Assembly (NCBI GenBank): GCA_018136815.1
Contig: CM030940.1
Location: 2,649,915-2,713,914 of the forward strand
Direction: 5' to 3'
DNA length: 64,000 nucleotides
Source of the DNA: Isochrysis galbana
Lineage: Eukaryota > Haptophyta > Isochrysidales > Isochrysidaceae
Under the pieces are notes generated by a model. The model worked only from the letters and a program-made list of their open reading frames with translations. It made no database searches and was not told the origin of the DNA. How positions within the stretch are numbered: the stretch's first letter is position 1; each line of letters begins with the position of its first letter. Positions 21,982-32,745 of the stretch are shown in pieces. A program made the position numbers and the translations under genes.

Positions 21982-24900
21982 ATGCCGGCGGTCGAGAGCA
22001 AAGCGGAGCGGAGCCCTCTCGAGGCCGTGCTCGGGGTAAGAAGAGATGATGAGCCAACAATCTCGTGCGCCGATCAGTGCCTCGGTGATCAGGCTGTCCG
22101 CATCCTCTGTGCCCAGCTCATCACGCACGAAAGGCTCACATCGCTCGACTTGCGAGGCTGCCACATCCACGCGCCGGGTGCTGCAGCAGTCTGTGAGCTG
22201 ATCCACCACGGAGCGTGCAAGTTGACATCACTCTCTCTCGAGTGGAACGCCATCGGCACGGACGATGCAGGTGCCTCTCGCTCCATCTGTCCGCACTCGT
22301 CGCAGCTTCAATCGTGCACAAGGCAGCTCTGAGCCAAAGGCAGCTCTGAGCCAAATGCTTTGCCCGCCAGGTGCCCGCTCTCTCAATGCAGCGTTGAAAT
22401 CCCCAAATTGTTCGCTGTCCCACCTGGACTTGCGCAACAATCGACTTGCACCCTCGGGCATCATGATTCTGGCTGAGGCGTTGCAGCATAACGCGTCTCT
22501 GAAGTCGCTAGATCTGAGGTGGAATGGTGCTACTGACGAAGGGGCGAGGCACCTTGAGACTGCCCTGACCGCGAACCACACTCTGTTGCGGATGCCCCTG
22601 CAAGGTATGCACGGAACCCAATTGAGGTTTACCGAATCGTCGCGCGAGGGATAGAGAGATTGGTCGGGAGCTCGTTCGGTGGCCAGAGGCCCACAGCTAT
22701 GGCGTACGCGTCTCCACCTTGGCATCATGATGCAATATAGGATTGGATATGCTAGAAGAACCACTTGATTCGTCAACCGGCACATTGCAGTCAGAATCGC
22801 TCTGATTGCGCATTCATACTCCCCCCATTTGATATCCGCTCAGGAAACCGCGTCTCTGACGCAACGCAGCGTAGAATAGCAAATCTGCTTGGCCGTAATG
22901 GCGCTGCACAGTCCGGGACTACGAACTACCTTGCCATCTCAGTCCCATCCCAGGAAGAAGGAACTCAGCGGGCGGCGCGCGGGAGTACCCAGCGCGCGCT
23001 TGCAGTGCGAACCAAGGCTCTTGAAGGTGCTTTGACATTACAGCAGGAAGAATTCACCAACAAGCTGTCACACGTGCAGAGCGCGACCGAGGCGGCCGAG
23101 TCTCGTGCCAACGATGAGTGTGCTCGTGCAGACGCCTTGGTGGTGAAAGTCACCTCGCTTGAAGCCAGACTTTCGGATGCTCAGCAGGCCAAAGCGCTCG
23201 CAGAGCAGATGCTAGAAGAGGCAAAACGGGAAGCAGCAGCCGAAGTGGATACTGCACGAAGCCTTCAGCGGAATGCTGAACATGCTCAGCAACAGGCAGA
23301 AGCGGCACAACAAGCATACGCAAGAGAGGTGGCACTCAAGAAGGAATCCCTTGCCGCTCAGATCAAGGCTGTGGAGGAGCGTGACGCGCGAGCAGTGTCA
23401 GCCGAAGCACGTGCACTCGAGGCTCACAAGGAGCTCGCCGCCATGCACGAGACGATCGCCGCCGAGAGGCGTGAGCACGCCTCTGCGATCGGCGCCTTGC
23501 AAAAGCGGCTGACTGATGCCGAGGAGATGGCGAACCAGGCAGAAGTGAAGCTTGCACAGGTTGCAGTCGACGCAGCAGCCGCGCAGGTAACTTGCCGTTG
23601 AGTTAATCAATCATAGAACACCTTTGCATGGATGTGAGCTTTAGGGTTAAGGAAAACCGGGTTTCGTGGGAGCAAGGCGTTCGCATCGGTCGCATTGGCT
23701 CATCGAGCTTGATCTATGAGGGAGCTTTCCATTGTAAGATTTCGAATCACGAGTTGTGCCGCCCTTTGGTTTCCATCCAGGTTGCCGCCCTGGAGAAGCA
23801 AGGAATCGCTCATAGCACGGCACTGGAAGCATCAGCTGCAGAACGCCGTCGTTTGGAGGCCCGCGCCTTGCGAGCTGAGTCCAGTTGTGAGGAGGCTGCT
23901 GCGGAGACACAGCGCGTGCGTGAAGCATGCGAACGGCGTGTTGCCGAGTCTGAAGAGGAGGCTAAGAGAAGAGAGGAACGGGCGATGAGCGCTGCTGAGT
24001 CGTTGCAGCGTCGATTGGATGAGGGGGGTGTCGCTCACGCTGAGGAAGTTGCGCAGGTACGTGAAGCCAGCGCCGAATTGCAGCGGAGAGCGAATGAGCG
24101 AGTGCGTGAACTCGAGCGAGTCAATGCCGCAGCACGTTCAGAAACTGAGGCGATGCGATTAGAGGTAATACGCCTGAAGGCAGATTTGGCGGCCGCAGAG
24201 GCCTCGCTCAAACACTCGGAGGATGCCAAGCTCCGGGCCGAGGACGCTGCTGCAGCTGAAGCAAGGATGGTCCAGGTGCGCACAGATTGAAGCTTTTGCT
24301 CGCACGGGCATAGCATGCTGATTTGCATGACTGGCATGCCAATTTGCGTGAACAGTAGACGTGCCGTGAGTTAACCTGATGTAAGCGCACGGTGTCTGAT
24401 GGCTTTAACGAATGCGGCTTCGCTCACACGCGCACAGCTCACCGGATTGTACAATTGCTCTGGATCTGCGTGAATCTTCCTATTGAAAGCTCACGACTCC
24501 TTGCATCTTTTGCGAATGCTCCTCCATAGGTCCACCACGAACGTGAACGCAACAGCTGGAAGGACAGGATGGATGAAGCACATGCCGACCGCCAACGGTT
24601 GATGGCTGAGCTTCTGCAAGCTCAGCATGAGCTTGCTGCCTCGCGTGCCCGCTTCGAGGCTCTACTTCAAGCGCTTGCGTCTCGTGTTCAGACATGCTTT
24701 GCCGACGCCGTTGATTCACACCGGCAAGGGTCACATGCCGCAGCTCTTTGGACCGCCAAGATGCCTACCCCTACCCTCGATGCAGAAGCCACGTTGCCAA
24801 TGGTCTCAGCATCAGCCCCAGCTAGCGCAGAGGCGCCAATGGTCTCAGCATCAGCCCCAGCTAGCGCAGAGGCTACTCCTGCCTCTATTGGCGGTATCGA

Positions 24901-25675
24901 GACCGTGTTGCAAGCATGTCCTCGAACTCTTGGAGAGCCGAGCACCCAAGGGGCTTGCATGGCTCCTCCTCTCGCCCCTAGGGGTCGGGCAACAATAGGT
25001 GCAGTGACATGTCCTCAGCATGCAACGAGGCTGTCAGAGCGTGCCGATACTGGGTTGTCGGTACCTCGTTTCAGTGGTGAAATTCGATCTGCAACGCGGA
25101 ACATCGGCTCGGTATCAATTCATCCCGGTCCATCCTCCTCGACGCTACCAGGGCGGGCGCAACACTCCACCGACGTCCCGCCACAAGTACCCAAACACGT
25201 CGGCGCCGTGCTTTCACTTGCGCAGCCACACGGCTCCACTGAAGTCCAGCCCCAACCAAATCAACGAGCCATGAATGTGCTGCCGCTCGCGCCCAGAAGC
25301 GAGGAAAACGTGGAGTTGAGCGCAGAAGAGGACGAAATGGAGTTGAACGAAGATGATGATGAGGAAATTGCAACTGGTAGAGGATCGAGCGAGGCTGGGG
25401 ACAGCCCTCGCAACGAGAAGAGCAATGAAAGAGTGGACCAGAGCCGGAGACATGCCGAACGCGAATCAGACTATGGCGATTCAAATCAATTGGAAATGTC
25501 CTCGGAAGATGATGATTTCGAAGTTGATGACGATGAAGATGCGGCCAGTCATGCTAGCGAGGAGAGCGAACCACAAAATCGACCACGTCTCATGACTGTC
25601 GATGACCTTGAAATTGAGGAACGCCCACGACAAACACTCTTGTCGCTGGACGACTTGTCCTCAGAATCAGATTAA
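21982..25675 (+). CDS. LRRC45: LRRC45-like leucine-rich-repeat and coiled-coil protein, five exons
   Basis: Exons 21982-22270, 22371-22604, 22844-23586, 23781-24275 and 24530-25675; every junction is GT-AG and keeps frame, giving about 968 aa. Residues 1-205 hold RNI-type leucine-rich repeats (LTSLDLRGCHIHAPG, LTSLSLEWNAIGTDD, LSHLDLRNNRLAPSG, LKSLDLRWNGATDEG, LLRMPLQGNRVSD); their order and the LEWN/LRNN/LRWN pattern match vertebrate LRRC45, a centrosome and basal-body linker protein. Residues about 250-640 are a long Ala/Glu/Arg-rich coiled coil. The last exon starts as coiled coil, then becomes low complexity with a twelve-residue repeat (MVSASAPASAEA twice, about 24799-24870), then a very acidic tail ending DDLSSESD. 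The tail is absent from the animal protein as I remember it. A centriole or flagellar role is inferred. Confidence 0.78.
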
Positions 25676-26818
25676 TTACATGCATATTACTAGGAGTAGA
25701 ATAAGTCCGGTCACTCGCCACTCTTTTAACAACTATTTTTTCTGCCTCCCTTGTAATAATAGTAAAACAACTGAGCGTTAGTACCACTACTCCCACTAGC
25801 CCGGTACTATCACGACACCCCTCAGCGCACTTGCCCGCACGCCTTGGAGTGATGATACAAACACATACACATATGCATCCCTACAAATCTCCCCCCTCGC
25901 AAACCCCCGGCTCCCATTATAACTCCCCACAAGTTACAATGGGGGAAAACCCAGTGGGGCGGACCGACCTACGTCGGGCGACCCACCGGGGGAAAACACC
26001 GGGGGGGGGGGGGCTCTCGTCGAGAAGCAGAACGGCCCTTACAGCTCGCGCCGCGAGCAATCCTCGAAGAAATAAATGACTGCGCCCCACGATACCTGCC
26101 ACAGGAACGTCTTGAGCCACTCCCTTCTTCTCCCCCTCCTGTCGCCAGCCGCCCCCCTTCGCCCGTTTGCTAACGCAAACGGCAAACGGGGCCCGTTTCT
26201 TACCGCCCTCCATCGGGGGGGGTGCAAATCCCCCCCTCTCCCTCTCTCCATTCTCCTCCACCCCTCTCCCTGCGGCGCGTCGCCATGCGGCGCGCCACTA
26301 GGGGTAGGCCAGGATATCCACAATTTTTTGCCCAAATATCCATCAAAAATATCCAGGATATATCCAAGCCACACCCCCAAATATCTCAAGAAATATCCAC
26401 AATCTACTATTATAATAGCATATAACTATACCTTTAATCTGTCGTCGCGTCGGCGCGTCGTCGCCCGTCGCCCGACGCCCGGCTCCCCCTCCCCCAGCCT
26501 CCACCCTGTCTCCACTCTCCTCCAGCCCTTCCCTCTCTCTGCCCTCTCTCCCTCTCCCCTCCTCTCTGCTCTCTTTCCTGGCTGTGAGCTGTGGCACTGA
26601 CATGCAACAGCTAATAGCTGTCTCTAAGCACTCGCTCGCTATCTATAACTCGCGCAGAGCATGCACGCCCTCACTCGTCGCACAGAATATGAATGACACC
26701 CACAGTTGCACTCATCTCATTTTGCTTATTGATACATAGATAGATCATTGATAACACATTAGATGACATCTTCATACACCTCGGCACCTCGGCACACCAC
26801 ATACGAACCAATTACAAA
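25676..26818. other. Intergenic, no gene seen
   Basis: Includes a G-run at 25998-26012, an ATCCA-rich AT-leaning stretch at 26310-26402 (AAATATCCA units, also seen at 55690-55750 after the same CTAGGGGTAGGC string), and a CT-rich stretch at 26480-26580. No domain recognised. Confidence 0.45.
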
Positions 26819-27893
26819 TCACGCGGAACCTTCCTCCTCCGTCCTGCGCTGGTTGCAATTGAACCGCAATAACACTGACGCCGCCACTTGATCCGCCAAA
26901 GAGGACGCACGATTTCCACCAAACATACACTGCATCAATGAAAACACCCTTTCACAACAAGCAGAATTTGGGCTGAGACAAAATGCTATCCTTGCCGCGA
27001 GAGACCACGTCGGAAATTTCGAACTATTTGATGCCCACCATTGTAGCACTCCCTGCTGAAATGCCTTCATGTCGCCATGATCAATTTTTGTTCCTTGGCA
27101 TGCAATCAAGAATTCGGGGAGCTCTCTCCTCAGGAGATCGCCGACGTCCTGAATGTGTGCGAAGCATGGCAAGCTTGCAAGGCGTTGCACCCACAATGCG
27201 TCGACCTTGCCATGCGCGAATGCGGGGTTGAATGCGCGCAGCAGCCCTGTGATCCTATGCTGCTCCTTGCACCAATAAGGAGATGCACACCTGTTGTTAA
27301 GCCGGTCCTCCAGATAATCATAGCCGCCCTTCACTTTCTTGACAAGCGCGGCCCACTGAGGGAGAGAGCATACATCAATGGCTCTCCTAACCTCCGCCTC
27401 GTCGTTGATGGTTAGACTCGAGCCGTCGACGTACGATATGGTCCACGATGACATCCTGATGACGGAAATCTTACCTTGGAACCACCTATGGTGGGGAGCA
27501 TCGTAATACTCGTTGGTATCCATTCCTAGCACAATTGGTTCGTCCCTCCGTAAGATAGCTGCCGCATTTGGCAGATCTGATGCCTCATAGCCCAGCCGCC
27601 GGCCGCGCTCGCGGATGCCCTCTAGCGCATCGTGGACCAGCAAGATTTCCAACTGGTCCCCCTCCAGCTTGTATGTGGTGCTGCACAATATCTCCAAATC
27701 CATGGCGAGCGCCAGTTCTAGTTCCAAGTCGTCGCGCTTCCTCGTAAAAATGGAGTGGAGAGCCTTGGTGCCAGCTTCTCCTATGCCCTCCTCGACAAGC
27801 CGATCGATGAAGGCTTCCAGCTGACCGAAGTTCATCGCCAAATCCTTCATCACCTCCCATCTTGACCACCACCCCAGTGCGTCGGACACGCAC
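26819..27893 (-). pseudogene. hAT-family transposase, 5'-truncated
   Basis: Open minus-strand frame whose last 350 or so residues look like the C-terminal half of a hAT transposase: a helical segment with LELALAMDLEILCSTTYKLE and LLVHDALEGIRERG, then the dimerisation region PTWSLAARIAFCLSPNSACC followed by ERVFSLMQCMFGG. The frame stays open to 28015, but the extra N-terminal residues run antisense through a chromodomain fragment and are probably not transposase. The N-terminal zinc finger and first catalytic acid of hAT were not found, so this copy is incomplete. Terminal repeats were not identified. Confidence 0.65.
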
Positions 27894-28175
27894 TCGAGTG
27901 CGGAGGCTCCGTTACTACACACTACAGACAAAGACCCACTCCAAGACGATGAGTTCATTGTGGAGTCCCTTCTGGATCGCAAGGGCCGGGGAGATAATCG
28001 CTGCTGCCTCGTCAAGTGGCGCGGTTATGCGCGATCTTCTGCCACATGGGAACCAATGGCTGAGCTCATGCGCCGCTGTGCCTCCTTGGTCGCTGACTAC
28101 GATGCCGCTCACCCCTTCCCGCCCGCTTGCAAGTCACAGATGGCAAAGCGGGCCACTTCACCCCTATCCCCCTAG
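27894..28175 (+). pseudogene. Chromodomain fragment
   Basis: The plus frame reads DDEFIVESLLDRKGRGDN, then CCLVKWRGYARSSATWEP and a helix LMRRCASLVADYDAAHP before stopping at 28173-28175. FIVE...LVKWRGY...TWEP is the chromodomain signature, usually binding methylated histone tails. No start codon or integrase precedes it; it abuts a truncated hAT transposase on the opposite strand and repeat R1 just after the stop. The likeliest source is the C-terminus of a chromovirus (Ty3/gypsy) integrase; a host exon is the alternative. Confidence 0.6.
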
Positions 28176-28328
28176 TAGTGTACGGGGGGAGCCGCCTGAT
28201 GGCGGGGGGAGAAGGGCCGGGGGAGTGGGGGTGTAGGGTGTAGGGGTGTAGAAAGTATGCTACGTACTAGGTGTAGTAGGTAGTGGTTCCATTCGCCGCG
28301 AGTGCGGTAAGAATATTAAAAGGTTTTA
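28146..28328 (+). repeat. Dispersed repeat R1, copy B
   Basis: Inverted relative to copy A (3664-3930), with which it shares long identical blocks from CCCCCTAGTAGTGTACGG to TAAGAATATTAAAAGGTTTT. It begins right at the chromodomain stop codon, so the fragment and the repeat may once have been one element. Confidence 0.7.
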
Positions 28329-28339
28329 TAGGCCACATC

Positions 28340-28769
28340 AGCCAGGGCTTCGGCCTGTGCCTCGACCAGGCGCGCCACCCTTGCCAGCAACGCCCTAGAG
28401 GCTTTGCTGCGCTCAACCGGCAGCGTCGGGACATTCCCCGCACCGCCTGCCAAGGCCGCCACCCACCGGGCGAATATTAGCTCTGCCCCCGGTGGCGTGG
28501 TCTCGCCAGAAGCGCTCTCGTCCCTCGTGCGCTCTGGCAAGCTTTTCAGTTTTCAGCCTTTTCGAGCGCAGCGGCGTGGAGGGGTCAGACGTCAGACGGG
28601 ACTTCGTACTGTCTTTTCGGACGAGGACGAGGATCGAGGATTCTGAAAAGGCCGGGAGACCCTCCGACCAGCTTTCGCCGGGGCTTTCCGCTCACGGTCA
28701 AAAATGTCGACCCCCCCCAAAATCCAATATTGGGATTAGTACTTAAAAAGCCCTGTTTGACCGCCCTAG
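28340..28769. repeat. Partial copy of the 38443-39531 TIR element
   Basis: Ends TTAAAAAGCCCTGTTTGACC then GCCCTA, the same terminus as the element at 38443-39531, and shares internal blocks such as TGCCAAGGCC..CCACC and GCTCACGGTCAAAAAATG-like sequence. The matching left end was not found, so the copy is truncated. Confidence 0.6.
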
Positions 28770-29713
28770 CCCTAGCGCCTAGCGCCCTAGCCCGGCGTCC
28801 GGCGTCGTTATGAAACCGTTTTGAATTCGGGCTCTCCGAGATAGAGTATTTAGGCCTGCTTCCTGCTTTGCCGTTTTTGGGTTACGCTTCGTTGTGGGGG
28901 CTCCCGGGGGAGGTCTGGGGTCGGGGGCCCAAAGGGCACCGAATATGTGCTAGATAGGTGCTTTCCGGGGTTTCTACCGCTTTACTTTGGTGTGTTTCCT
29001 CAATCCTGACTTTTTCATTTTTACGCCTTGAGAAGTTGAAATAGTGCTTGACCGCCGTGGCATGCCTTGATGTTATCAGATGCCCTCCCCCCCGCCCCCT
29101 TCTAGACGAGGGGGTACATACATGATATACGATGGCACAGGAGGGGCCTCGACACGGTCCCGATCGATCCTTCAACTTCAACCCCCTCCGGATGGGTTGG
29201 ATGACTCGCCCCCCTGTGGATCTCTCTGATGGGAAGTGTGTGAGGAGTGAGGAGGGGCCGTGGCGGCCGGCCGAGAGGGAGGGGAGAGGGGGAGGGCTTT
29301 TTCTACTTCTCTCTGCGGGTGGGCGGGGCGGCCCTGGTTGCGGGGCGGGCGCGCGAGATGACGAAGAGAAGGCGCCGCCTTCCAAAGGGCGCGCGGGCTG
29401 CGGGGGGGGAGGGGGGGGGGGGGCGGGGGGGGAGAAGGCGAGCGGAGGCAGAGAGGGGAGAGGGGGGGGGGGGGAGGGGGGGAGTGGGGGGCGGGGGGGT
29501 TTGAAACCGCGCCGCCGCGTGGGGCGGAACCCCCCCCCCCCTCCCCTCCCCCCCCGGCGGGGCGGGGAGGGTGCGGGAAGGGGAGGGGGGGGCGAAGAAG
29601 GGGGAGGGGGAGGAGGAAGGGGGGGGGGGGGGGGGGGGGCGTGGGAAGGGGGGCCGGGGCGGGCGGCGGAGAGGAGCGGCCCGCATCCCGCACGGGCTCT
29701 CTGCCGAGCAAGA
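28770..29713. other. Upstream region of the bestrophin gene with G/C tracts
   Basis: No gene recognised. GCCCTAGC repeats at 28766-28795; long G-runs at 29402-29500 and 29580-29640, with a C-run block at 29529-29555, end about 70 bp before the inferred start codon. Long ORFs on both strands here are artefacts of base composition. Confidence 0.5.
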
Positions 29714-31822
29714 ATGTCGCAGATGCTACTGGTGCTTCTCCTTGTGAGCAAAGCACTTCCCGCCGCGCCGCTTAGCACACTACGCATCCCCACCATACCC
29801 GCCTGCGCTGGCCGGCTTGGAGGCGATCCGATCGCGAGGGTCGTGCCGCTCGACGGCCTTCTCTCCTCCACCCGTGAGAGGCTACAAGAGCTGCTGGGCC
29901 GTCGGCGAGAGGGTGAGACGGAGGAAGATGGAGAACGGAGCCCCGCGAGATCTCACGTCCCTCGCTCGCCCTGGCGATCGCCCATCAACGTGGAGGCACC
30001 TGGAATCAATGGTGGCGACCCCTGGATTGGGGCTCGTGGAACAGATGATGACCTGCAGATCGCCTGTGATGACGCCATGTCGTACGTCATTTCAGCTCCT
30101 ATCATCCCTCAGTGGTATCCCTCACGCCGTTGGCTGTGGCTCAAGTGGGAAGGAACGATCCTGCAGCGTGTGCTTCCGCGAGAGGTCCTCTATAACATGG
30201 CCTTTGCTCTCGGCTTTGTGCTCTTTTTCAGCCGGCTCCCCGCCGTTCCTGCGCCGGCACCTCGCTCCTTCTTCCGGGGTGGAGCCGCTGCCGCCGCCGC
30301 GAGCGTTGCCGTCTCGCAAACTCCGAGACTGTTTACGCTGACCTCGACACTCGCGTCGGTGGACAAAGTGTGGCTTCTCGCCTCAGGGCTTGTATCCTTC
30401 ACGTTATCCTTCTTCCTAACCCAATCCTACAACTTTTGGCGGACCGTCTACGTTCGAACTCGAAGGGTCCAAGGACGCCTCAATGACTTTGGCCTGCTTT
30501 GCGCTAGTGCGGCTGAGCGCAATGAGCGCGGCGAGTTTACAGAGGATGCGCGCAAGATGCTTCTGCTCCTAGCTCGTTACGTCCGCCTTTTTTCAATGTT
30601 GTTGTATGGCTCGTGCACAGCACGCTTTGCTATTCTACGCACACCGCGCGGACTGGGTGAACTGGTGCGACGAGGCGCCATCACTGATGCTGAGCGCAAC
30701 GCGTTGCTCCAGTCGTCCATGGGTCACAATGCGGTTCTGGAGTGGATGGCCACGCTCATGAATTCTGCTCTTCGCGACGGTAGGCTATGTGGCTCTAGTA
30801 CCGGTGGCAACCCGGTCGCCCTGCAAATGACACTCCAGGCCAAGATGACAGAGCTGCGAGGCGCGTACGCCTCCATCGAGGACGAGCTCACCGGTCGCAT
30901 GCCGCTCGCGTATACGCAGCTCGTGCAGATTATGGCCGACCTGCTCATAGGATTCACGCCATTCGCCTTGGTTCACAGTGTGGGTGGCGTGGGGGCAGTG
31001 GTGGGAACCGGGCTCGTCACACTTTTCCATTCCTCCATCTTGAACCTTGCCAAGATCTTCCTTGATCCCTTGAACAACGATGACTACTCAGGGAACGTAG
31101 GTATTAACGTCGCAACATTGCTGCAGGAGACAAATTTGGGCTCCCTGCGTTGGTCAAAGTCCGCCGCTTGGGTCCCGGAGGACGTCATGCCACGTGACAC
31201 GCCTAGTAGAATTCATGCGGAAGGCAAGACGCCCGCTAGGCCAACTGACGATCCGGCTGTTTATGCGACCACTGTTGCGTATGCCACGCCAGCATATGCC
31301 ACGCCTGACGAAGTAGACGAGATAAGCGACGCAGATCCGTCTCCGTCTACCTCTCCGGCTGTGACACGCTTTGTGGAAGAGTCACAGGAATACGTGGAGA
31401 GGCCCACACCCGCATCGTCTTCATCCGGCCTGCAAATAGGTGATCCTTGCGATCGAGAGGAGATTTCGCGATCGGCATCCGGCCGTTCGATTGGCTCCTC
31501 GAGTGGCTCGCTCCACAGCAGCGAATCTAATGATCCTGCACCTTCACAAGAAACGGTGAGAAGCTGCGCTATTGAGCGGCGACAACCTATCCTTGTTGAA
31601 TTTCTTGAGGCAGGCTCGGTGCCCAGCTCACTCCTGCGGGCTGACGATGCGCACGGTTCTGTATCAAACGCGATGCCTGCCCCTGGACCACCAACATCGA
31701 GTTCCGTGCGCGGTAGTGTGACCTCAACAGCATACAAAGAGACGGATAAGGCGGAGAACGAGCGCACAACCGACCTCAAGCCAACTTCATCGGCAAGGTA
31801 TCGTAATGGTGTGGAGCCGTAA
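29714..31822 (+). CDS. Bestrophin-family anion channel
   Basis: Single exon, 702 aa from the ATG at 29714; the frame is open for nearly 200 more codons upstream but only through a G-run. Bestrophins are pentameric Cl-/HCO3- channels; algal members can sit in thylakoid membranes. Seen: hydrophobic N-terminus MSQMLLVLLLVSKALPAAP that looks like a signal peptide; membrane segments near VLYNMAFALGFVLFFSRL and VWLLASGLVSFTLSFFLTQS; LLIGFTPFALVHSVGGVGA near residue 410; and the family's acidic cluster DPLNNDDYSGNVGINV with LLQETN near residue 450. The last 200 residues are Ser/Pro/acidic low complexity. A signal peptide would fit a secretory or complex-plastid route, but the destination cannot be read here. 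Confidence 0.82.
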   Translation: MSQMLLVLLLVSKALPAAPLSTLRIPTIPACAGRLGGDPIARVVPLDGLLSSTRERLQELLGRRREGETEEDGERSPARSHVPRSPWRSPINVEAPGINGGDPWIGARGTDDDLQIACDDAMSYVISAPIIPQWYPSRRWLWLKWEGTILQRVLPREVLYNMAFALGFVLFFSRLPAVPAPAPRSFFRGGAAAAAASVAVSQTPRLFTLTSTLASVDKVWLLASGLVSFTLSFFLTQSYNFWRTVYVRTRRVQGRLNDFGLLCASAAERNERGEFTEDARKMLLLLARYVRLFSMLLYGSCTARFAILRTPRGLGELVRRGAITDAERNALLQSSMGHNAVLEWMATLMNSALRDGRLCGSSTGGNPVALQMTLQAKMTELRGAYASIEDELTGRMPLAYTQLVQIMADLLIGFTPFALVHSVGGVGAVVGTGLVTLFHSSILNLAKIFLDPLNNDDYSGNVGINVATLLQETNLGSLRWSKSAAWVPEDVMPRDTPSRIHAEGKTPARPTDDPAVYATTVAYATPAYATPDEVDEISDADPSPSTSPAVTRFVEESQEYVERPTPASSSSGLQIGDPCDREEISRSASGRSIGSSSGSLHSSESNDPAPSQETVRSCAIERRQPILVEFLEAGSVPSSLLRADDAHGSVSNAMPAPGPPTSSSVRGSVTSTAYKETDKAENERTTDLKPTSSARYRNGVEP

Positions 31823-32745
31823 GGGTCGACTTGCTCGAATCCAGCTGACTATCGCTTGGCCCGAAACATCGGAGGATTTGCGTGGAAGCAAGCTCGCCGT
31901 GCGGCGCACAGCTGCTCATCACCCATCCCAGGCGTTGTCGTCGCCAAGCTCTTAGTCTTTTTCTACTACAATGAGGGCAGTTACTTGATGGTGCCCGCGG
32001 ACTGGGGCGTGCCGACTCTCACCTTGTGCTGCCAACGTCTTGTCATACGAGCTGTCCTTTCATCGACAATGCTCGCCTCGCCCTATCACCGTGATGCGCC
32101 TGGCCTTGCGATTGTATAGATTCTCGTCCGGGAGGTTGCAACAGTGTACAGAGCTACTACCGTTCTTCCGTGTAAGGGCTTGTCGACTCACTGATCCTTG
32201 TTCGCTCTACCATGTACCTTTGATGGCTCCATGCCATCGCTGGGGCGCAGGCTCAGCAAGTTGGCATTGTGAGATCAACTTGACGGTTTTTATGTGCGGC
32301 TCGCCTTCATAGCAATCCTCTCGGCTATCTTTTGACAGGCTGCATGGTCCAGGCCATTCTTCCTCTATGCCGGACCCGCTATTCGCCGTATACAGCTTGT
32401 ATTTTTGTGGCACTTGTTTTGTGCGATGTGTACGACACGAGTCTCAACCTTGATCTTGGCTCATCGAATGCCGAGGCCCAAGGAATAATGATAGCTGAAG
32501 AAGTGCTGGAGCAGAATATTGATCCGATGGGTCTTGTGACGTGTGTGTGCTCGTGATGAATGCGCCTTGGTGCTCGCGTTGTGATGCTAGTGCTAGTACA
32601 ACCGTTTGACTCATCGTTAGGTTAAGCGTTGGCAGCACCGTCACATTGTGCATTGCGTGCAGTTCGGATGCGTGCATGTTGTACTACATGCTGCAGCGTT
32701 TCTTGCTCGATAACATATAAATTTCTCTTAATGTCAACAAAGTTC
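31823..32745. other. Intergenic, no gene seen
   Basis: Less GC-rich than its surroundings. Short ORFs only, none with a recognisable motif. Confidence 0.5.

Noticed and set aside
27894-28015. First 40 residues of the long minus-strand hAT ORF
   Set aside because: Antisense to a clear chromodomain and without transposase-like features.
29132-29713. Bestrophin N-terminal extension of 194 residues upstream of the ATG at 29714
   Set aside because: Gly/Arg low complexity from a G-run; the ATG at 29714 begins a clear hydrophobic leader.
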